A DNA stretch of 64,000 bases from Phycisphaerae bacterium (lineage in GTDB: Bacteria > Planctomycetota > Phycisphaerae > Tepidisphaerales > Tepidisphaeraceae), in the NCBI GenBank assembly GCA_025936175.1, contig JAICTV010000001.1, forward strand, positions 1 to 64,000. Reading direction: 5' to 3'. The stretch's first letter is position 1; every line of letters begins with the position of its first letter. Position numbers and translations under genes: made by a program. The notes beneath the pieces were generated by a model. It saw only the letters and a list, made by a program, of their open reading frames with translations. It was not told where the DNA came from and did not search any database. Of the stretch, positions 13,968 to 22,700 are shown one piece after another.

Positions 13968-15554
13968 ATGACATCATTCCGCCGGTCTGGCGTAGTTGCG
14001 GCAGGACTCATTTTCGGCGTCGTGGCCGGCTGTGCTTCACATCGCAAGACGCTCGCGACGTCCACGAGCGCCGATCCCGTGGCGGACGCCGCTCTCGTCC
14101 AGCAGCTCGATCAGGCTCTTGCCCGCGGGCAGACCAAGCCGGCCCACTATGGCGCACGCGTAATCGATCTGAAGACCGGTCGGCAGCTTTATGCCGTCGA
14201 TCCCGATGAACCCCTCATGCCCGCCAGCAACGGCAAGCTTGCGACGGGCAGCGCGACGCTCGACTTCTTCGGCTCCAAGGCCACGTTCAAAACCTACCTC
14301 GCGATCGACGGCGACGACCTGTGGCTGATCGGCACCGGCGACCCCGGCATCGGGGATTCGCGACTGGCGAAGAAGGACGGCGGCACCACCATGACCGTCC
14401 TCGACGAGTGGGCCGATGCCCTCAAGGCCAAGGGCATCACCGCGATCAAGGGAAACCTCTACTACTACGACCGCGCCTTCGACGATCAGTGGATCCATCC
14501 ATCGTGGAGCAAGGACTTCGCCGGCGACTGGTACGCCGCCCCGATTTCCGGACTGAACTTCAACACCAACTGCATCGACATCACCCTCACGCCGACCACC
14601 GAAGGCCAGCCCGTCGAATACTCCTTCGTCCCGCCGGTGAAGGACGTGCAGATCATCAACAAGTGCGTCACCGGCAGCGGCGAAGCCCCGGACGCGACGC
14701 GCGAGCAGGACAAGAACGTCTTCACGATCAAAGGCGCGACGACGCATCCGACAACGATGAAGAGCAAGGCGATTACCAACCCCGGCGCGTTCTTCGCTGA
14801 TGCGCTGCGCACGAATCTGGAAGCGAAAGGGATCAAGATCGCCGGCAAGACGATCCGCGCCGACAAACCGCTCGGCGGGCAGCCCGAGCCACCGGCCGAG
14901 AAGGTCGTCGCGACGCACGAGACCTCGCTGCCGGACGCACTTTCCCGCGTCAATAAGCAGAGCCAGAACAACTTCGCCGAGGCGTTGTGCAAAATGCTCG
15001 GCCGCGCGTATCGGCAGAAGAACGGAATCGAGCAGCCGGGGAGCTGGCAGGCGGGGGCCGAAGCGACGCGGGCGTTTCTGGAACGCAACCACATCGACAC
15101 GTCCAAGATCGTCATCGTCGACGGCTCAGGACTCAGTCGCGACAATCGCGTGACGACGCGCATGATCACCGACCTCTTCGCGGTGATGTGGAAACACCCC
15201 GAGCACCAGACGTTCTTCGATTCCCTGACCATCAGCGGCGAGGATGGGACGATCGGAAATCGACTGAAGGATCTGAAGGGCCGTGTCCACGGGAAGACCG
15301 GCTTCATCGGCGGCGTGCGGTCGCTGAGCGGCTACGTGAAAAATGACGACGGGCGCTGGATGGCGTTCAGCTTCATCTTCAACGGCTTCAGCGGAAGCGA
15401 GAAGCCGTACGAGGACATGCAGGACAACGCCGTTCGTGTGCTGGCGCACTGGCCGAAGCTGATCGACCTGCCGCCGGCGGCGAAGGTCGCGCCGCCGACG
15501 ACGCGGCGGACACGCTCGAGGCCGCCGACGCAGCCGACGATCGCCGGCGATTGA
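13968..15554 (+). CDS. dacB: D-alanyl-D-alanine carboxypeptidase/endopeptidase, S13 (PBP4) family
   Basis: This 528-residue low-molecular-mass penicillin-binding protein trims or opens peptidoglycan cross-links in the periplasm. All three active-site motifs are present: SNGK (Ser87-Lys90), SQN (Ser332-Asn334) and KTG (Lys443-Gly445). The long insertion between the first two motifs is typical of class C PBP4 enzymes. The N-terminus GLIFGVVAGC fits a lipoprotein signal. The ATG at 13968 is favoured by AGAGAGG upstream; an ATG at 13947 is possible. Its presence is notable because planctomycetes were once thought to lack peptidoglycan. The C-terminus is Thr/Arg/Pro-rich. No terminator with a T-run is visible downstream. 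Confidence 0.9.
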   Translation: MTSFRRSGVVAAGLIFGVVAGCASHRKTLATSTSADPVADAALVQQLDQALARGQTKPAHYGARVIDLKTGRQLYAVDPDEPLMPASNGKLATGSATLDFFGSKATFKTYLAIDGDDLWLIGTGDPGIGDSRLAKKDGGTTMTVLDEWADALKAKGITAIKGNLYYYDRAFDDQWIHPSWSKDFAGDWYAAPISGLNFNTNCIDITLTPTTEGQPVEYSFVPPVKDVQIINKCVTGSGEAPDATREQDKNVFTIKGATTHPTTMKSKAITNPGAFFADALRTNLEAKGIKIAGKTIRADKPLGGQPEPPAEKVVATHETSLPDALSRVNKQSQNNFAEALCKMLGRAYRQKNGIEQPGSWQAGAEATRAFLERNHIDTSKIVIVDGSGLSRDNRVTTRMITDLFAVMWKHPEHQTFFDSLTISGEDGTIGNRLKDLKGRVHGKTGFIGGVRSLSGYVKNDDGRWMAFSFIFNGFSGSEKPYEDMQDNAVRVLAHWPKLIDLPPAAKVAPPTTRRTRSRPPTQPTIAGD

Positions 15555-15612
15555 CAACGTCTTTGTCTCGCACAGGACCAATCGCACGAACAGACGTTCG
15601 TAAGTCTCATTC

Positions 15613-16251
15613 ATGTCTGCCGAACGTCCAGCTTTCGTCGCCGCGATCGTCCCCGCGGCCGGGCTGTCGCGACGGATGGGCACGCCCAAGCCGCTGCTGC
15701 AACTCAACGGTAAACCGCTCATCGCTCACGTGCTCGATGCTTTGGTTCAATCGCAGGCGCTAGCGTCGATCATCGTTGTCACCGGCCACGAGCGCGAGCA
15801 AGTTTCCGCGGCTGTGGTGGGTCGCGATGTCGTCCTCGCCCACAACCCGGCCTATGCTGAAGGCGAAATGCTCTCGTCGATCCAGACCGGACTACGAGCG
15901 CTTCCGCCGAGTGGCGGCGTCGATGCCGTCATGATCGCGCTATGCGATCAGCCCCTCGTTCGATCGCAAACGATCACGCAGCTCGTTACCGGGTGGTCCC
16001 GGGCCCGGCCCCGCGTGCTGCTGCCGGGGTACAACGGCAGGCACGGTCACCCAATCATCCTCAGCGCCGCCGGCATCGAAGAGATTCAGTCTCTCGACGG
16101 CACGCGCGGGGCGACATTGAAGGACTACACTTCACGCTATTCGAACGATCGAATCGATTTTGACGTTGATGATCCGGCGATCCTGCACGACATTGACACG
16201 CCGGAGGATTTTCAAAAAGCCATCGAACTGCTCCATCAGTCGAACTCATAG
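15613..16251 (+). CDS. MocA/MobA-like molybdenum cofactor cytidylyltransferase
   Basis: This 212-residue nucleotidyltransferase begins with the signature PAAGLSRRMGTPKPLLQLNG, which binds the nucleotide phosphates. Later it has the metal-binding region MIALCDQPLV and the family's GHP motif within NGRHGHPIIL. MocA adds CMP to molybdopterin to form the cytosine dinucleotide cofactor used by xanthine dehydrogenase-family enzymes. The gene directly precedes the Mo hydroxylase subunits (31-base gap, same strand), which strongly suggests it matures their cofactor before Tat export. MobA (GMP transfer) is the alternative, but the context favours MocA. Confidence 0.85.
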   Translation: MSAERPAFVAAIVPAAGLSRRMGTPKPLLQLNGKPLIAHVLDALVQSQALASIIVVTGHEREQVSAAVVGRDVVLAHNPAYAEGEMLSSIQTGLRALPPSGGVDAVMIALCDQPLVRSQTITQLVTGWSRARPRVLLPGYNGRHGHPIILSAAGIEEIQSLDGTRGATLKDYTSRYSNDRIDFDVDDPAILHDIDTPEDFQKAIELLHQSNS

Positions 16252-16282
16252 CGACTCGCACACGCATGCGAAGGAGTCCGTC

Positions 16283-16915
16283 ATGTCCAACCGAACCGAC
16301 CGCGGCGGCCTGAGTCGCCGCGGCTTTCTCAAAGGCGCCGGCGTCGCCGCGGCGACCACCGCGCTGCTCGACCGCTCGGTCGAAGCGCTGGCGCAAGAGA
16401 ACAAAGAAAGCCGCTCCGTCGTCGGACCCGGCGCCGTCGCGATCACGTTGAAAGTGAACGGTCAGCACAAGGACTTTCAGATCGAGCCTTCCGCCACTCT
16501 CGCCGAAGTGCTCCGCGTCCACGCCGACATGACCGGGACAAAAATCGTCTGCGACCGCGGCTCCTGTTCCGCGTGCACGGTCTGGATCGACGGCAAAACC
16601 GTCTGCTCCTGCATGACGCTCGCCATGGACGCGCGCGGCAGGGAGATCAAGACGATCGAAGGCCTTGCCCAGGGCGAACACCTTCATCCCGTTCAGGAGC
16701 AGTTCATCGAGCACGATGCGATGCAGTGCGGCTTCTGCACGCCGGGCATGATCATGTCGTGCGCGAACCTGCTCGAGCGCAACAAGCAGCCGACGCTCGA
16801 TGACGTGAAGCAGGCGTGCAGCGGGAATCTGTGTCGCTGCGGAACGTATCCGCGCGTCTTCGAAGCGACGCTGGCGGCGGCGAAGCAGATGAAGGGAGGG
16901 AACGGCAATGCCTGA
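16283..16915 (+). CDS. Tat-exported 2Fe-2S subunit of a molybdenum hydroxylase (YagT/CoxS-like)
   Basis: This 210-residue electron-transfer subunit carries a twin-arginine signal SRRGFLKGAGVAAATTALL (residues 11-29), so the whole complex is probably exported folded. The plant-ferredoxin-like cluster ligands are Cys90, Cys95, Cys98 and Cys110. The second cluster uses Cys149, Cys152, Cys184 and Cys186 (CGFC and CRC). The layout matches PaoA/YagT of the periplasmic aldehyde oxidoreductase. The ATG at 16283 has AGGAG six nt upstream. The stop overlaps the next gene's start by 8 bases. Confidence 0.93.
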   Translation: MSNRTDRGGLSRRGFLKGAGVAAATTALLDRSVEALAQENKESRSVVGPGAVAITLKVNGQHKDFQIEPSATLAEVLRVHADMTGTKIVCDRGSCSACTVWIDGKTVCSCMTLAMDARGREIKTIEGLAQGEHLHPVQEQFIEHDAMQCGFCTPGMIMSCANLLERNKQPTLDDVKQACSGNLCRCGTYPRVFEATLAAAKQMKGGNGNA

Positions 16916-19427
16916 TGCACAGATCAGCGACAAATCCCCCGCGGCGGCGCCTGTTCCCGAGAAGCCGCCGATCCCGCAGGCGGCCGCGCCCAAGTCCGGC
17001 GGCGAAAAGCCGGAAACCGAATCGAACATGTATCCCGTCGGCATTGCCGGCGTGGACATTCATCAGTCCCGGCGCGACGTCCCCGAAGGCGAGCCGCCGC
17101 CGCTGGCGATCAACGATCAGCTCAAGTCGATCGGCAAACCCACGCCGCGCGTGGACGGCCGCGCCAAGGTGACGGGCGCCGCCAAATACACCGCCGACGT
17201 CAAGCTCCCCGGCATGCTCTACGCGCGGATGCTGACCAGCCCGCACCCGCACGCGAAGATCAAGTCGATCGACACGTCGGCGGCGGAAAAAGCGCCGGGC
17301 GTGAAGGCGATCCATCTGCTCGATCACACGTTCGGCATGGCGCAGGAGAAGGGCGAGGAGGGCAACAAGTACCCGCTCGTCCGCTTCGCCGGGCAACCCT
17401 TCGCCGCGGTCGCCGCCGACACGCAGCAGCACGCCGACAACGCCGCCCGCATGATCAACGTCGATTACGAGATTCTCCCCTTCGTCACCGACATCGAGAA
17501 GGCGAAGCAGAACGACGCGCCGCTCGTTTTCGCCGGACAGGCGGAGCAGAAGGGCACCGCCGGCGGGGGCGGGGGGCCGGCGGGTCTGTCGCAGAGCGGC
17601 AACGTCCGCGGCCCGGCAAAGGGCGGCAACAAACAGGACGGCGGCATCGACGATGCGTTCAAAGACGCTGATGTCGTCGTCGAAACCGAATATCACACCT
17701 CGGTGCAGACGCACTGCGCGCTCGAAACGCACGGCTTCGTCGCCGATTGGAAGCCGGATCTGCTCACCGTCTGGGCATCGACGCAGGGGACCGGCAGCGT
17801 GCGCGACGAGCTCGCGGCCGTCTTCAATCTCCCCAAGAGCAAGGTCCGCGTCATCACCGAGTACATGGGCGGCGGGTTCGGCGCGAAGTTCGGCGCATCG
17901 AATCCCGGCGTGCTCGCGACGCACCTGTCGAAGAAGGCGGGCGCGCCCGTCCGACTGATGTGCGACCGCAAGGAAGAACATCTGGGCACGGGCAACCGGC
18001 CCAGCTCCAACCAGAAGTACAAGATCGGCGCGAAGAAGGACGGCAAGCTCGTCGCGATCCAGTGCACCAACTACGGGACCGCCGGCGTCGGCACCGGCGC
18101 CGGGGCCACCGCCGTCGCGCAGAACATTTACCCCTGCCCGGCAATCTACACCGAAGACTACGACGTCTTCACCCACGCCGGCCCCGCGGCGGCGTTCCGC
18201 GCGCCCGGCCATCCGCAGGCGGCGTTCGGGTTCGAGCAATCGATCGATGAGCTGGCGGAAAAACTCGGCATCGATCCGCTCGCGCTTCGCGAGGTCATCG
18301 ACCAGAGCGAAGCGCGATCAGTCGAGCGCAAGATCGGCGCGGAGAAGATCGGCTGGTCCAACCGCAAGCCCGCCGGCAGCGATGCCGGGCCGGTCAAGCG
18401 CGGCATCGGCATGGCGCAGGCGATCTGGTACCGCTCCAGCAATCGCGATTCGCACTGCGAAGTGCGCATTACGCAAGACGGCTCGGTCGAGCTGCTTTCC
18501 GGGGTGCAGGACATCGGCAGCGGCATCCGAACGGTGCTCGCGCAGGTCGTCGCCGAGGAGCTCGGGCTCAAGCCGAGCGACATCACGATCAAGATCGGCG
18601 ACACGTCGTATCCGAATGGTCCGGGATCCGGCGGGAGCGTGACGACCAACTCGATCACCCCCGTCGCGCGCGATGCCGCCTGGAAGGTCAAGCAGGAGAT
18701 GCTCAAGCAAATCGCGCCGAAGCTCGGTGCCCGCGCGGACGATCTGACTCTCGCCGATGGCAAGGTTGCCTCAAAGTCCGATCCGTCAAAGGGCATGAGC
18801 TTCAAAGCCGCGGCGGCAAAGCTCGATACCGAGCAGATCGCAGCGCGGGCGCAGCGCGTGCAGGATTATCCGGTCACCGAAGATCAGCAGCAGCAACAGC
18901 CGCAGCTCGCCGAAGGCGGCGGACAGCGACGCCGGGGCAGGCGCGGCGCCGGCTCGGGGGGTCTCGGCGGCGTGCAGTTCGTCCAGGTCGCGGTCGATAC
19001 CGATACCGGCGTGATCAAGGTCGAGAAAGTCGTCGCCGTCCACGACTGCGGGCGGCCGATGAACCCGCTCACGCTGACGAGCCAGATCAACGGCGGCATT
19101 ATCCAGGGCCTCAGTTACGCGTTGTTTGAAAACCGCATCCTCGACCGCAACACCGGGCTGATGGTCAATCCCAATCTCGAGCAGTACAAGATCGCCGGCG
19201 CGAAGGAGATGCCCGAGATCGAGCCGATCGTCATCGAGCAGTACTGGGGTCGCAGCTCGACGGATGCCGCCGGCATCGGCGAGCCCGCGACCGTCCCGAC
19301 CGCCGCCGCGATCGGCAATGCCGTCTACAACGCGATCGGCGTGCGCGTCCGACAGACCCCGATGACGCCCGCCGCCGTGCTCGCGGCGCTTGCGCAGAAA
19401 GACTCGTCGAACGGAAGGAGCGCCTGA
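16908..19427 (+). CDS. Molybdopterin-binding large subunit of aldehyde oxidoreductase/xanthine dehydrogenase family
   Basis: This 839-residue catalytic subunit holds Mo-pterin and hydroxylates aldehydes or heterocycles. Seen motifs include the family start RVDGRAKVTGAAKYTADVKL, the cofactor loop YMGGGFGAKFG, AAFRAPGHPQAAFGFEQSID, and the C-terminal GIGEPATVPTAAAIGNA, whose Glu is the catalytic base. It is exported only by partnership with the Tat-tagged small subunit. Oddities: a Pro/Ala/Lys-rich N-terminal extension of about 70 residues, a Gly-rich insertion (GTAGGGGGPAG), and a Gln-then-Gly/Arg-rich insertion (QQQQPQLAEGGGQRRRGRRG) just before the VQFVQVAVDTDTG strand. Substrate cannot be assigned. 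Confidence 0.92.
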   Translation: MPDAQISDKSPAAAPVPEKPPIPQAAAPKSGGEKPETESNMYPVGIAGVDIHQSRRDVPEGEPPPLAINDQLKSIGKPTPRVDGRAKVTGAAKYTADVKLPGMLYARMLTSPHPHAKIKSIDTSAAEKAPGVKAIHLLDHTFGMAQEKGEEGNKYPLVRFAGQPFAAVAADTQQHADNAARMINVDYEILPFVTDIEKAKQNDAPLVFAGQAEQKGTAGGGGGPAGLSQSGNVRGPAKGGNKQDGGIDDAFKDADVVVETEYHTSVQTHCALETHGFVADWKPDLLTVWASTQGTGSVRDELAAVFNLPKSKVRVITEYMGGGFGAKFGASNPGVLATHLSKKAGAPVRLMCDRKEEHLGTGNRPSSNQKYKIGAKKDGKLVAIQCTNYGTAGVGTGAGATAVAQNIYPCPAIYTEDYDVFTHAGPAAAFRAPGHPQAAFGFEQSIDELAEKLGIDPLALREVIDQSEARSVERKIGAEKIGWSNRKPAGSDAGPVKRGIGMAQAIWYRSSNRDSHCEVRITQDGSVELLSGVQDIGSGIRTVLAQVVAEELGLKPSDITIKIGDTSYPNGPGSGGSVTTNSITPVARDAAWKVKQEMLKQIAPKLGARADDLTLADGKVASKSDPSKGMSFKAAAAKLDTEQIAARAQRVQDYPVTEDQQQQQPQLAEGGGQRRRGRRGAGSGGLGGVQFVQVAVDTDTGVIKVEKVVAVHDCGRPMNPLTLTSQINGGIIQGLSYALFENRILDRNTGLMVNPNLEQYKIAGAKEMPEIEPIVIEQYWGRSSTDAAGIGEPATVPTAAAIGNAVYNAIGVRVRQTPMTPAAVLAALAQKDSSNGRSA

Positions 19428-19429
19428 CC

Positions 19430-20413
19430 ATGAGACCTTTTGAATGGGCCGATGCCACCTCCGTCGAGCAGGCCGTCTCGCTGACCGTCAAAGGCTCCGC
19501 CTTCAAAGCGGGCGGCGTCGATCTGGTTGATCTCATGAAAGAGCGGCTGTTCGAGCCGTCGCGCATCATCAACCTGAACACGATGCCGGACTGGAACTTC
19601 ATCAAGGACGATGCGTCCGCGGGCTTGAAGATCGGTCCGCTCGTCACGCTCGCGCAGCTTTCGGAGCACGATGCGATCCGCAAGCGGTACACGGCGCTGG
19701 CGCAGGCGGCGGGGCACGCGGCGACGCCGCAGATCCGCAACATGGCCACGCTCGGCGGAAATCTCCTCCAGCGCCCGCGCTGCTGGTACTTCCGCCACGA
19801 GGAATTCCACTGCCGCAAGAAGGGCGGCGAGCGCTGCTTCGCGCAGGACGGCGAAAACCAGTACCACGCCATCTTCAACAACTCCCTGTGCGCGATCGTC
19901 CACCCCTCGGCGACGGCGACTCCGCTCATCGCCATGGGCGCGACGCTCGACATCAGCGGCAAGGCAAAGCGCACGGTGCCGGCGGAGGAGTTCTTCACGC
20001 TGCCCAGCGTCGATCTGCACCGCGAGAACCAGCTCGAGCCGGGAGAGTTGATCACGCAGATCAATGTCCCGGCGCCGTCGGCAAACGCCAGATCGTTCTA
20101 CATCAAGCAGGGCGAGAAGGAGTCGTTCGACTGGCCGGTCGCCGAGATCGCCGCCGTGCTGGAGATGGACGGCGACACGTGCAAGAAGGCGTCGATCGTG
20201 CTCGGCGCGGCGGCTCCCGTCCCGCGCCGCGCCAAGGAAGCCGAAGCCGCACTGACCGGCCAGAAGATCGACGAGAAAACAACCCGCGCCGCCGCCGAAG
20301 CCGCGCTGAAGGAAGCGACCCCGCTGGCGAACAACGGATACAAGGTCCCGCTCTTGAGGGTCGTTATCGCCCGCGCGATCCTCGCGGCCGCCAGGGGCGA
20401 AGGAGCAGCGTAA
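19430..20413 (+). CDS. FAD-binding subunit of molybdenum hydroxylase, with likely 4Fe-4S site (YagS-like)
   Basis: This 327-residue subunit passes electrons via FAD. The family features are FKAGGVDLVDLMKERL, the FAD motif AGHAATPQIRNMATLGGNLL and the C-terminal CO-dehydrogenase FAD domain. Cys118, Cys128, Cys136 and Cys154 surround the isoalloxazine-side loop (RPRCWYFR..FHC..ERC..SLC). PaoB and 4-hydroxybenzoyl-CoA reductase carry an extra 4Fe-4S cluster in this place, so the same is inferred here. It starts two bases after the large-subunit stop, with AAGGAG upstream. Confidence 0.9.
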   Translation: MRPFEWADATSVEQAVSLTVKGSAFKAGGVDLVDLMKERLFEPSRIINLNTMPDWNFIKDDASAGLKIGPLVTLAQLSEHDAIRKRYTALAQAAGHAATPQIRNMATLGGNLLQRPRCWYFRHEEFHCRKKGGERCFAQDGENQYHAIFNNSLCAIVHPSATATPLIAMGATLDISGKAKRTVPAEEFFTLPSVDLHRENQLEPGELITQINVPAPSANARSFYIKQGEKESFDWPVAEIAAVLEMDGDTCKKASIVLGAAAPVPRRAKEAEAALTGQKIDEKTTRAAAEAALKEATPLANNGYKVPLLRVVIARAILAAARGEGAA

Positions 20414-20415
20414 TC

Positions 20416-20658
20416 GTGGCAAACTTCAATCTCCCCCAGGCTGAAGCCGAAAAGCTCCGCGTCTGCCGGATGCTTCGGACCAAGACCGCCTTCGGCACGT
20501 ACGACGAGGAGGATCTCGACCCGTGGCAGATGGGAACATCGACGACGGCCGTCTTCTGGTGCCTCGGCACGATGGCGACGGCGGGACCGGACGACATGTA
20601 CTGTCACCCCAGCACCTGCCGCGAAGGCCGCGGGTGTTTTCAGCCCGGCATCGAGTGA
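20416..20658 (+). CDS. 80-residue cysteine-rich protein at the end of the Mo hydroxylase operon
   Basis: A GTG at 20416, two bases after the FAD-subunit stop, opens an 80-residue frame ending at 20658. It has five Cys (17, 49, 63, 68, 74); the last three form C-x4-C-x5-C in MYCHPSTCREGRGCFQPG. It also has a clustered LRVCRMLRTKTAFGTYDEEDLDPWQMG block that looks constrained rather than random. There is no signal peptide. The tight spacing and strand argue for co-expression with the hydroxylase. It could be a metal or cluster-delivery helper, a small subunit or a chaperone; none is proven. It is easily missed because of its size and GTG start. Confidence 0.68.
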   Translation: MANFNLPQAEAEKLRVCRMLRTKTAFGTYDEEDLDPWQMGTSTTAVFWCLGTMATAGPDDMYCHPSTCREGRGCFQPGIE

Positions 20659-20676
20659 TGCGGCGAGCGGTGACAG

Positions 20677-21933
20677 CTACTTTGTCGGCGCGGGTCGCTC
20701 CGCCAGATCCGCGCGGGCTTCTTCGATCGCGAGCACCACATATGCGCTGGAAAGAACGGCGTTGTCTTCCATCCAGCGCTTCTCCCCGGCCCAGCTTCCG
20801 TCCTCGCGCTGGAGCGATGCGCACTTGTCGATCAGTTCCGTCCGCCAGTCGTGCGCGACGCCCCGTGCGTCGGTGATCGTTGGCTCGCCATACGCGCGCA
20901 GGGCGTGGGCGAAGACGTAGTAGTAATAGAAGCGGCCGTGCCGCGCCATGTCCGCGCCGGCCTCGCGCATCGCGGGGTTCTCGTCCAGCGTCCAGTGTTT
21001 CTCGATCCACTGCAGCGCCGCCTTCACGCGCGGATCGTCCTTGGTCAGTCCGGCGTAAATCATGCTTTTGAGGCCCGCGTAGGTCATCGAGCCGTAGCTG
21101 CGCGGCACCTTTCGACCATCAGGGGTGGCGATGAAGCCCGCTTCGGAATCGCCGTTGTTCGCGGGGCTGTAGACAAAACCGCCATCGTTGCCGGCCCACG
21201 GCTGATCATTCGTCTCGGAGTTGTTCTGCGTGCGGGTGAGGAAGACGAGCGCGGCCTTGTACGCGGGATCATCGGCCTTTAGTCCCGCATCGTGCAGCGC
21301 CTCGATGGCGAAGTGCGCGTTAGAGAGATCCGGCCGACCGTGCCGGCCGTATCCCCATCCGCCGTACCACGGATTTTTCGGATCGACCGTTTCTCCTCTC
21401 GGTCCTTTGATCGCGTCGGTCCACTGCAGGCCTTTGAGAAACGCGACGGCGCGATCGAGCCGCTCCTTGTACGCCGGCTCATTAGCGGCGGCGATACTGC
21501 TGACGGCAATCGCGGTGTTGTAGCTGGCGAGCATGTCCTGGTAGATGCCGCCGCTGTCGAGTTGCTGATAGCTGAAAAGCTTGTCGTAGCCTTTGCGGAT
21601 GAAAGGCGTCTTGGTGCTGTAGTGCGGGTCTTCGACGAACGCGCGGAGGACGAGCGCGGTGATACCGGGCGGATCATTTTCACTTTGCCATCCGCCGTCG
21701 GGCCTCTGTTGCTGCTTAAGGAAGTTGAGCCCGCGATCGATCTGATACTGCGCGCGATCGGACGGATGAGACGGAAGCGTCGAAGCGGCGAGCTGTCCGG
21801 GCGCGGCGATGGTTCCGACGTCCGCGCGCGTCGGCGGCGTATCTTTCCTTTGCGCCAAGACGCAAGCGGCGGACAGCGCCAGTACGGCGGCGGTCCCGGC
21901 GATCGCTGCGGTCATGGTCGTGGTGCGCGTCAT
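20677..21933 (-). CDS. Exported squalene-cyclase/prenyltransferase-like repeat protein
   Basis: This 418-residue protein has an N-terminal signal peptide (TAAIAGTAAVLALSAACVLA) and alpha/alpha-barrel repeats of the terpene cyclase/prenyltransferase type: LNFLKQQQRPDGGWQSEN, WYGGWGYGRHGRPDLSNAHF and CASLQREDGSWAGEKRWM. The catalytic DxDD of true squalene-hopene cyclases is not seen. The family includes many planctomycete proteins of unknown role that may bind glycans or act as scaffolds. The start overlaps the stop of the upstream membrane protein (ATGA at 21930-21933), so the two form one translation unit. It converges on the Mo hydroxylase operon with an 18-base gap. Confidence 0.8.
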   Translation of the reverse strand: MTRTTTMTAAIAGTAAVLALSAACVLAQRKDTPPTRADVGTIAAPGQLAASTLPSHPSDRAQYQIDRGLNFLKQQQRPDGGWQSENDPPGITALVLRAFVEDPHYSTKTPFIRKGYDKLFSYQQLDSGGIYQDMLASYNTAIAVSSIAAANEPAYKERLDRAVAFLKGLQWTDAIKGPRGETVDPKNPWYGGWGYGRHGRPDLSNAHFAIEALHDAGLKADDPAYKAALVFLTRTQNNSETNDQPWAGNDGGFVYSPANNGDSEAGFIATPDGRKVPRSYGSMTYAGLKSMIYAGLTKDDPRVKAALQWIEKHWTLDENPAMREAGADMARHGRFYYYYVFAHALRAYGEPTITDARGVAHDWRTELIDKCASLQREDGSWAGEKRWMEDNAVLSSAYVVLAIEEARADLAERPAPTK

Positions 21934-22619
21934 GATGGCTTCTCCTGCTGTCCTTCCTCGAGCTTCTTCTTCAATCTCTCCTCGAGCAGTTCTAATTCCT
22001 TCTGCTGCACGGCCAGGCGCTCGCGGCGCTGCTGCAACTCGGCGGCGAGTCGCACTTCCGGAGGATCCTCGTGGTAGTGCGAGTAGGGAATCTTATAGCC
22101 CGCCGGCAGGAGCTCATGACCGATTCCCGGCGGATTGCGCTTCATTTCACGCTCCGCCGCGATCGCCAACGCAAGCAGCACGCTGAACGCGATCGTCAAG
22201 GCGCCGGCAAGGATCGTCGCGAAGATCGATCGCGCGGCGGCCGCCGCAAAGATCGTATGCACGAGCCAGAACGCGGCACCGAGGAGGGTGAGAATGACGC
22301 CCATCGCCGCCGCGCGTCGATGCTCCGCCTGCATGCCCAATCCGACCGTGGCAAGCGCGACGCCGAAGAACACGCCGGCGGCGACGCAGATCGTCAGCGC
22401 CCGCTGCGCGGAATAGTTCGTCCATCCGATCTTCGTCAAATCCGTGTGCTCCGCCCATTCCTTTGACAGGAGGCTGCTACCGCAACAGACGAACATGGCG
22501 GCGAGGAAGAGCACGCACCCACTGACCTGAAACACCACGCCGAGGCCTTGCGTGAACGCGCGCGGGGGGGGAGGCGCGGTTGGCGCGGGAGTTGGGGAAG
22601 TCTGCGGCGGATGTTCCAT
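21930..22619 (-). CDS. Four-helix membrane protein with C-terminal coiled coil
   Basis: This 229-residue protein has a Pro-rich N-terminus, then about four hydrophobic helices (GVVFQVSGCVLFLAAMFVCC, ALTICVAAGVFFGVALATVG, AAAMGVILTLLGAAFWLVHT, FATILAGALTIAFSVLLALA). A soluble tail containing PYSHYHEDPPE and a charged coiled coil (LAAELQQRRERLAVQQKELE) follows. It is not recognised as a known family. A TAGACT hexamer lies 9 nt before the start codon on the minus strand. Translational coupling to the cyclase-like protein suggests a joint role at the inner membrane. Confidence 0.72.
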   Translation of the reverse strand: MEHPPQTSPTPAPTAPPPPRAFTQGLGVVFQVSGCVLFLAAMFVCCGSSLLSKEWAEHTDLTKIGWTNYSAQRALTICVAAGVFFGVALATVGLGMQAEHRRAAAMGVILTLLGAAFWLVHTIFAAAAARSIFATILAGALTIAFSVLLALAIAAEREMKRNPPGIGHELLPAGYKIPYSHYHEDPPEVRLAAELQQRRERLAVQQKELELLEERLKKKLEEGQQEKPS

Positions 22620-22700
22620 CGCGCGACTAGTCTAGCGGTCGTGAGTCGAGTTTCATTCCCTACGGTTTTGTGCTATCGATATCGACGGAGAGGGCACTTG

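Noticed and set aside
16752-18239. A 495-codon minus-strand frame opposite the Mo hydroxylase genes
   Set aside because: It is a shadow of two strongly conserved subunits and has no recognisable motif.
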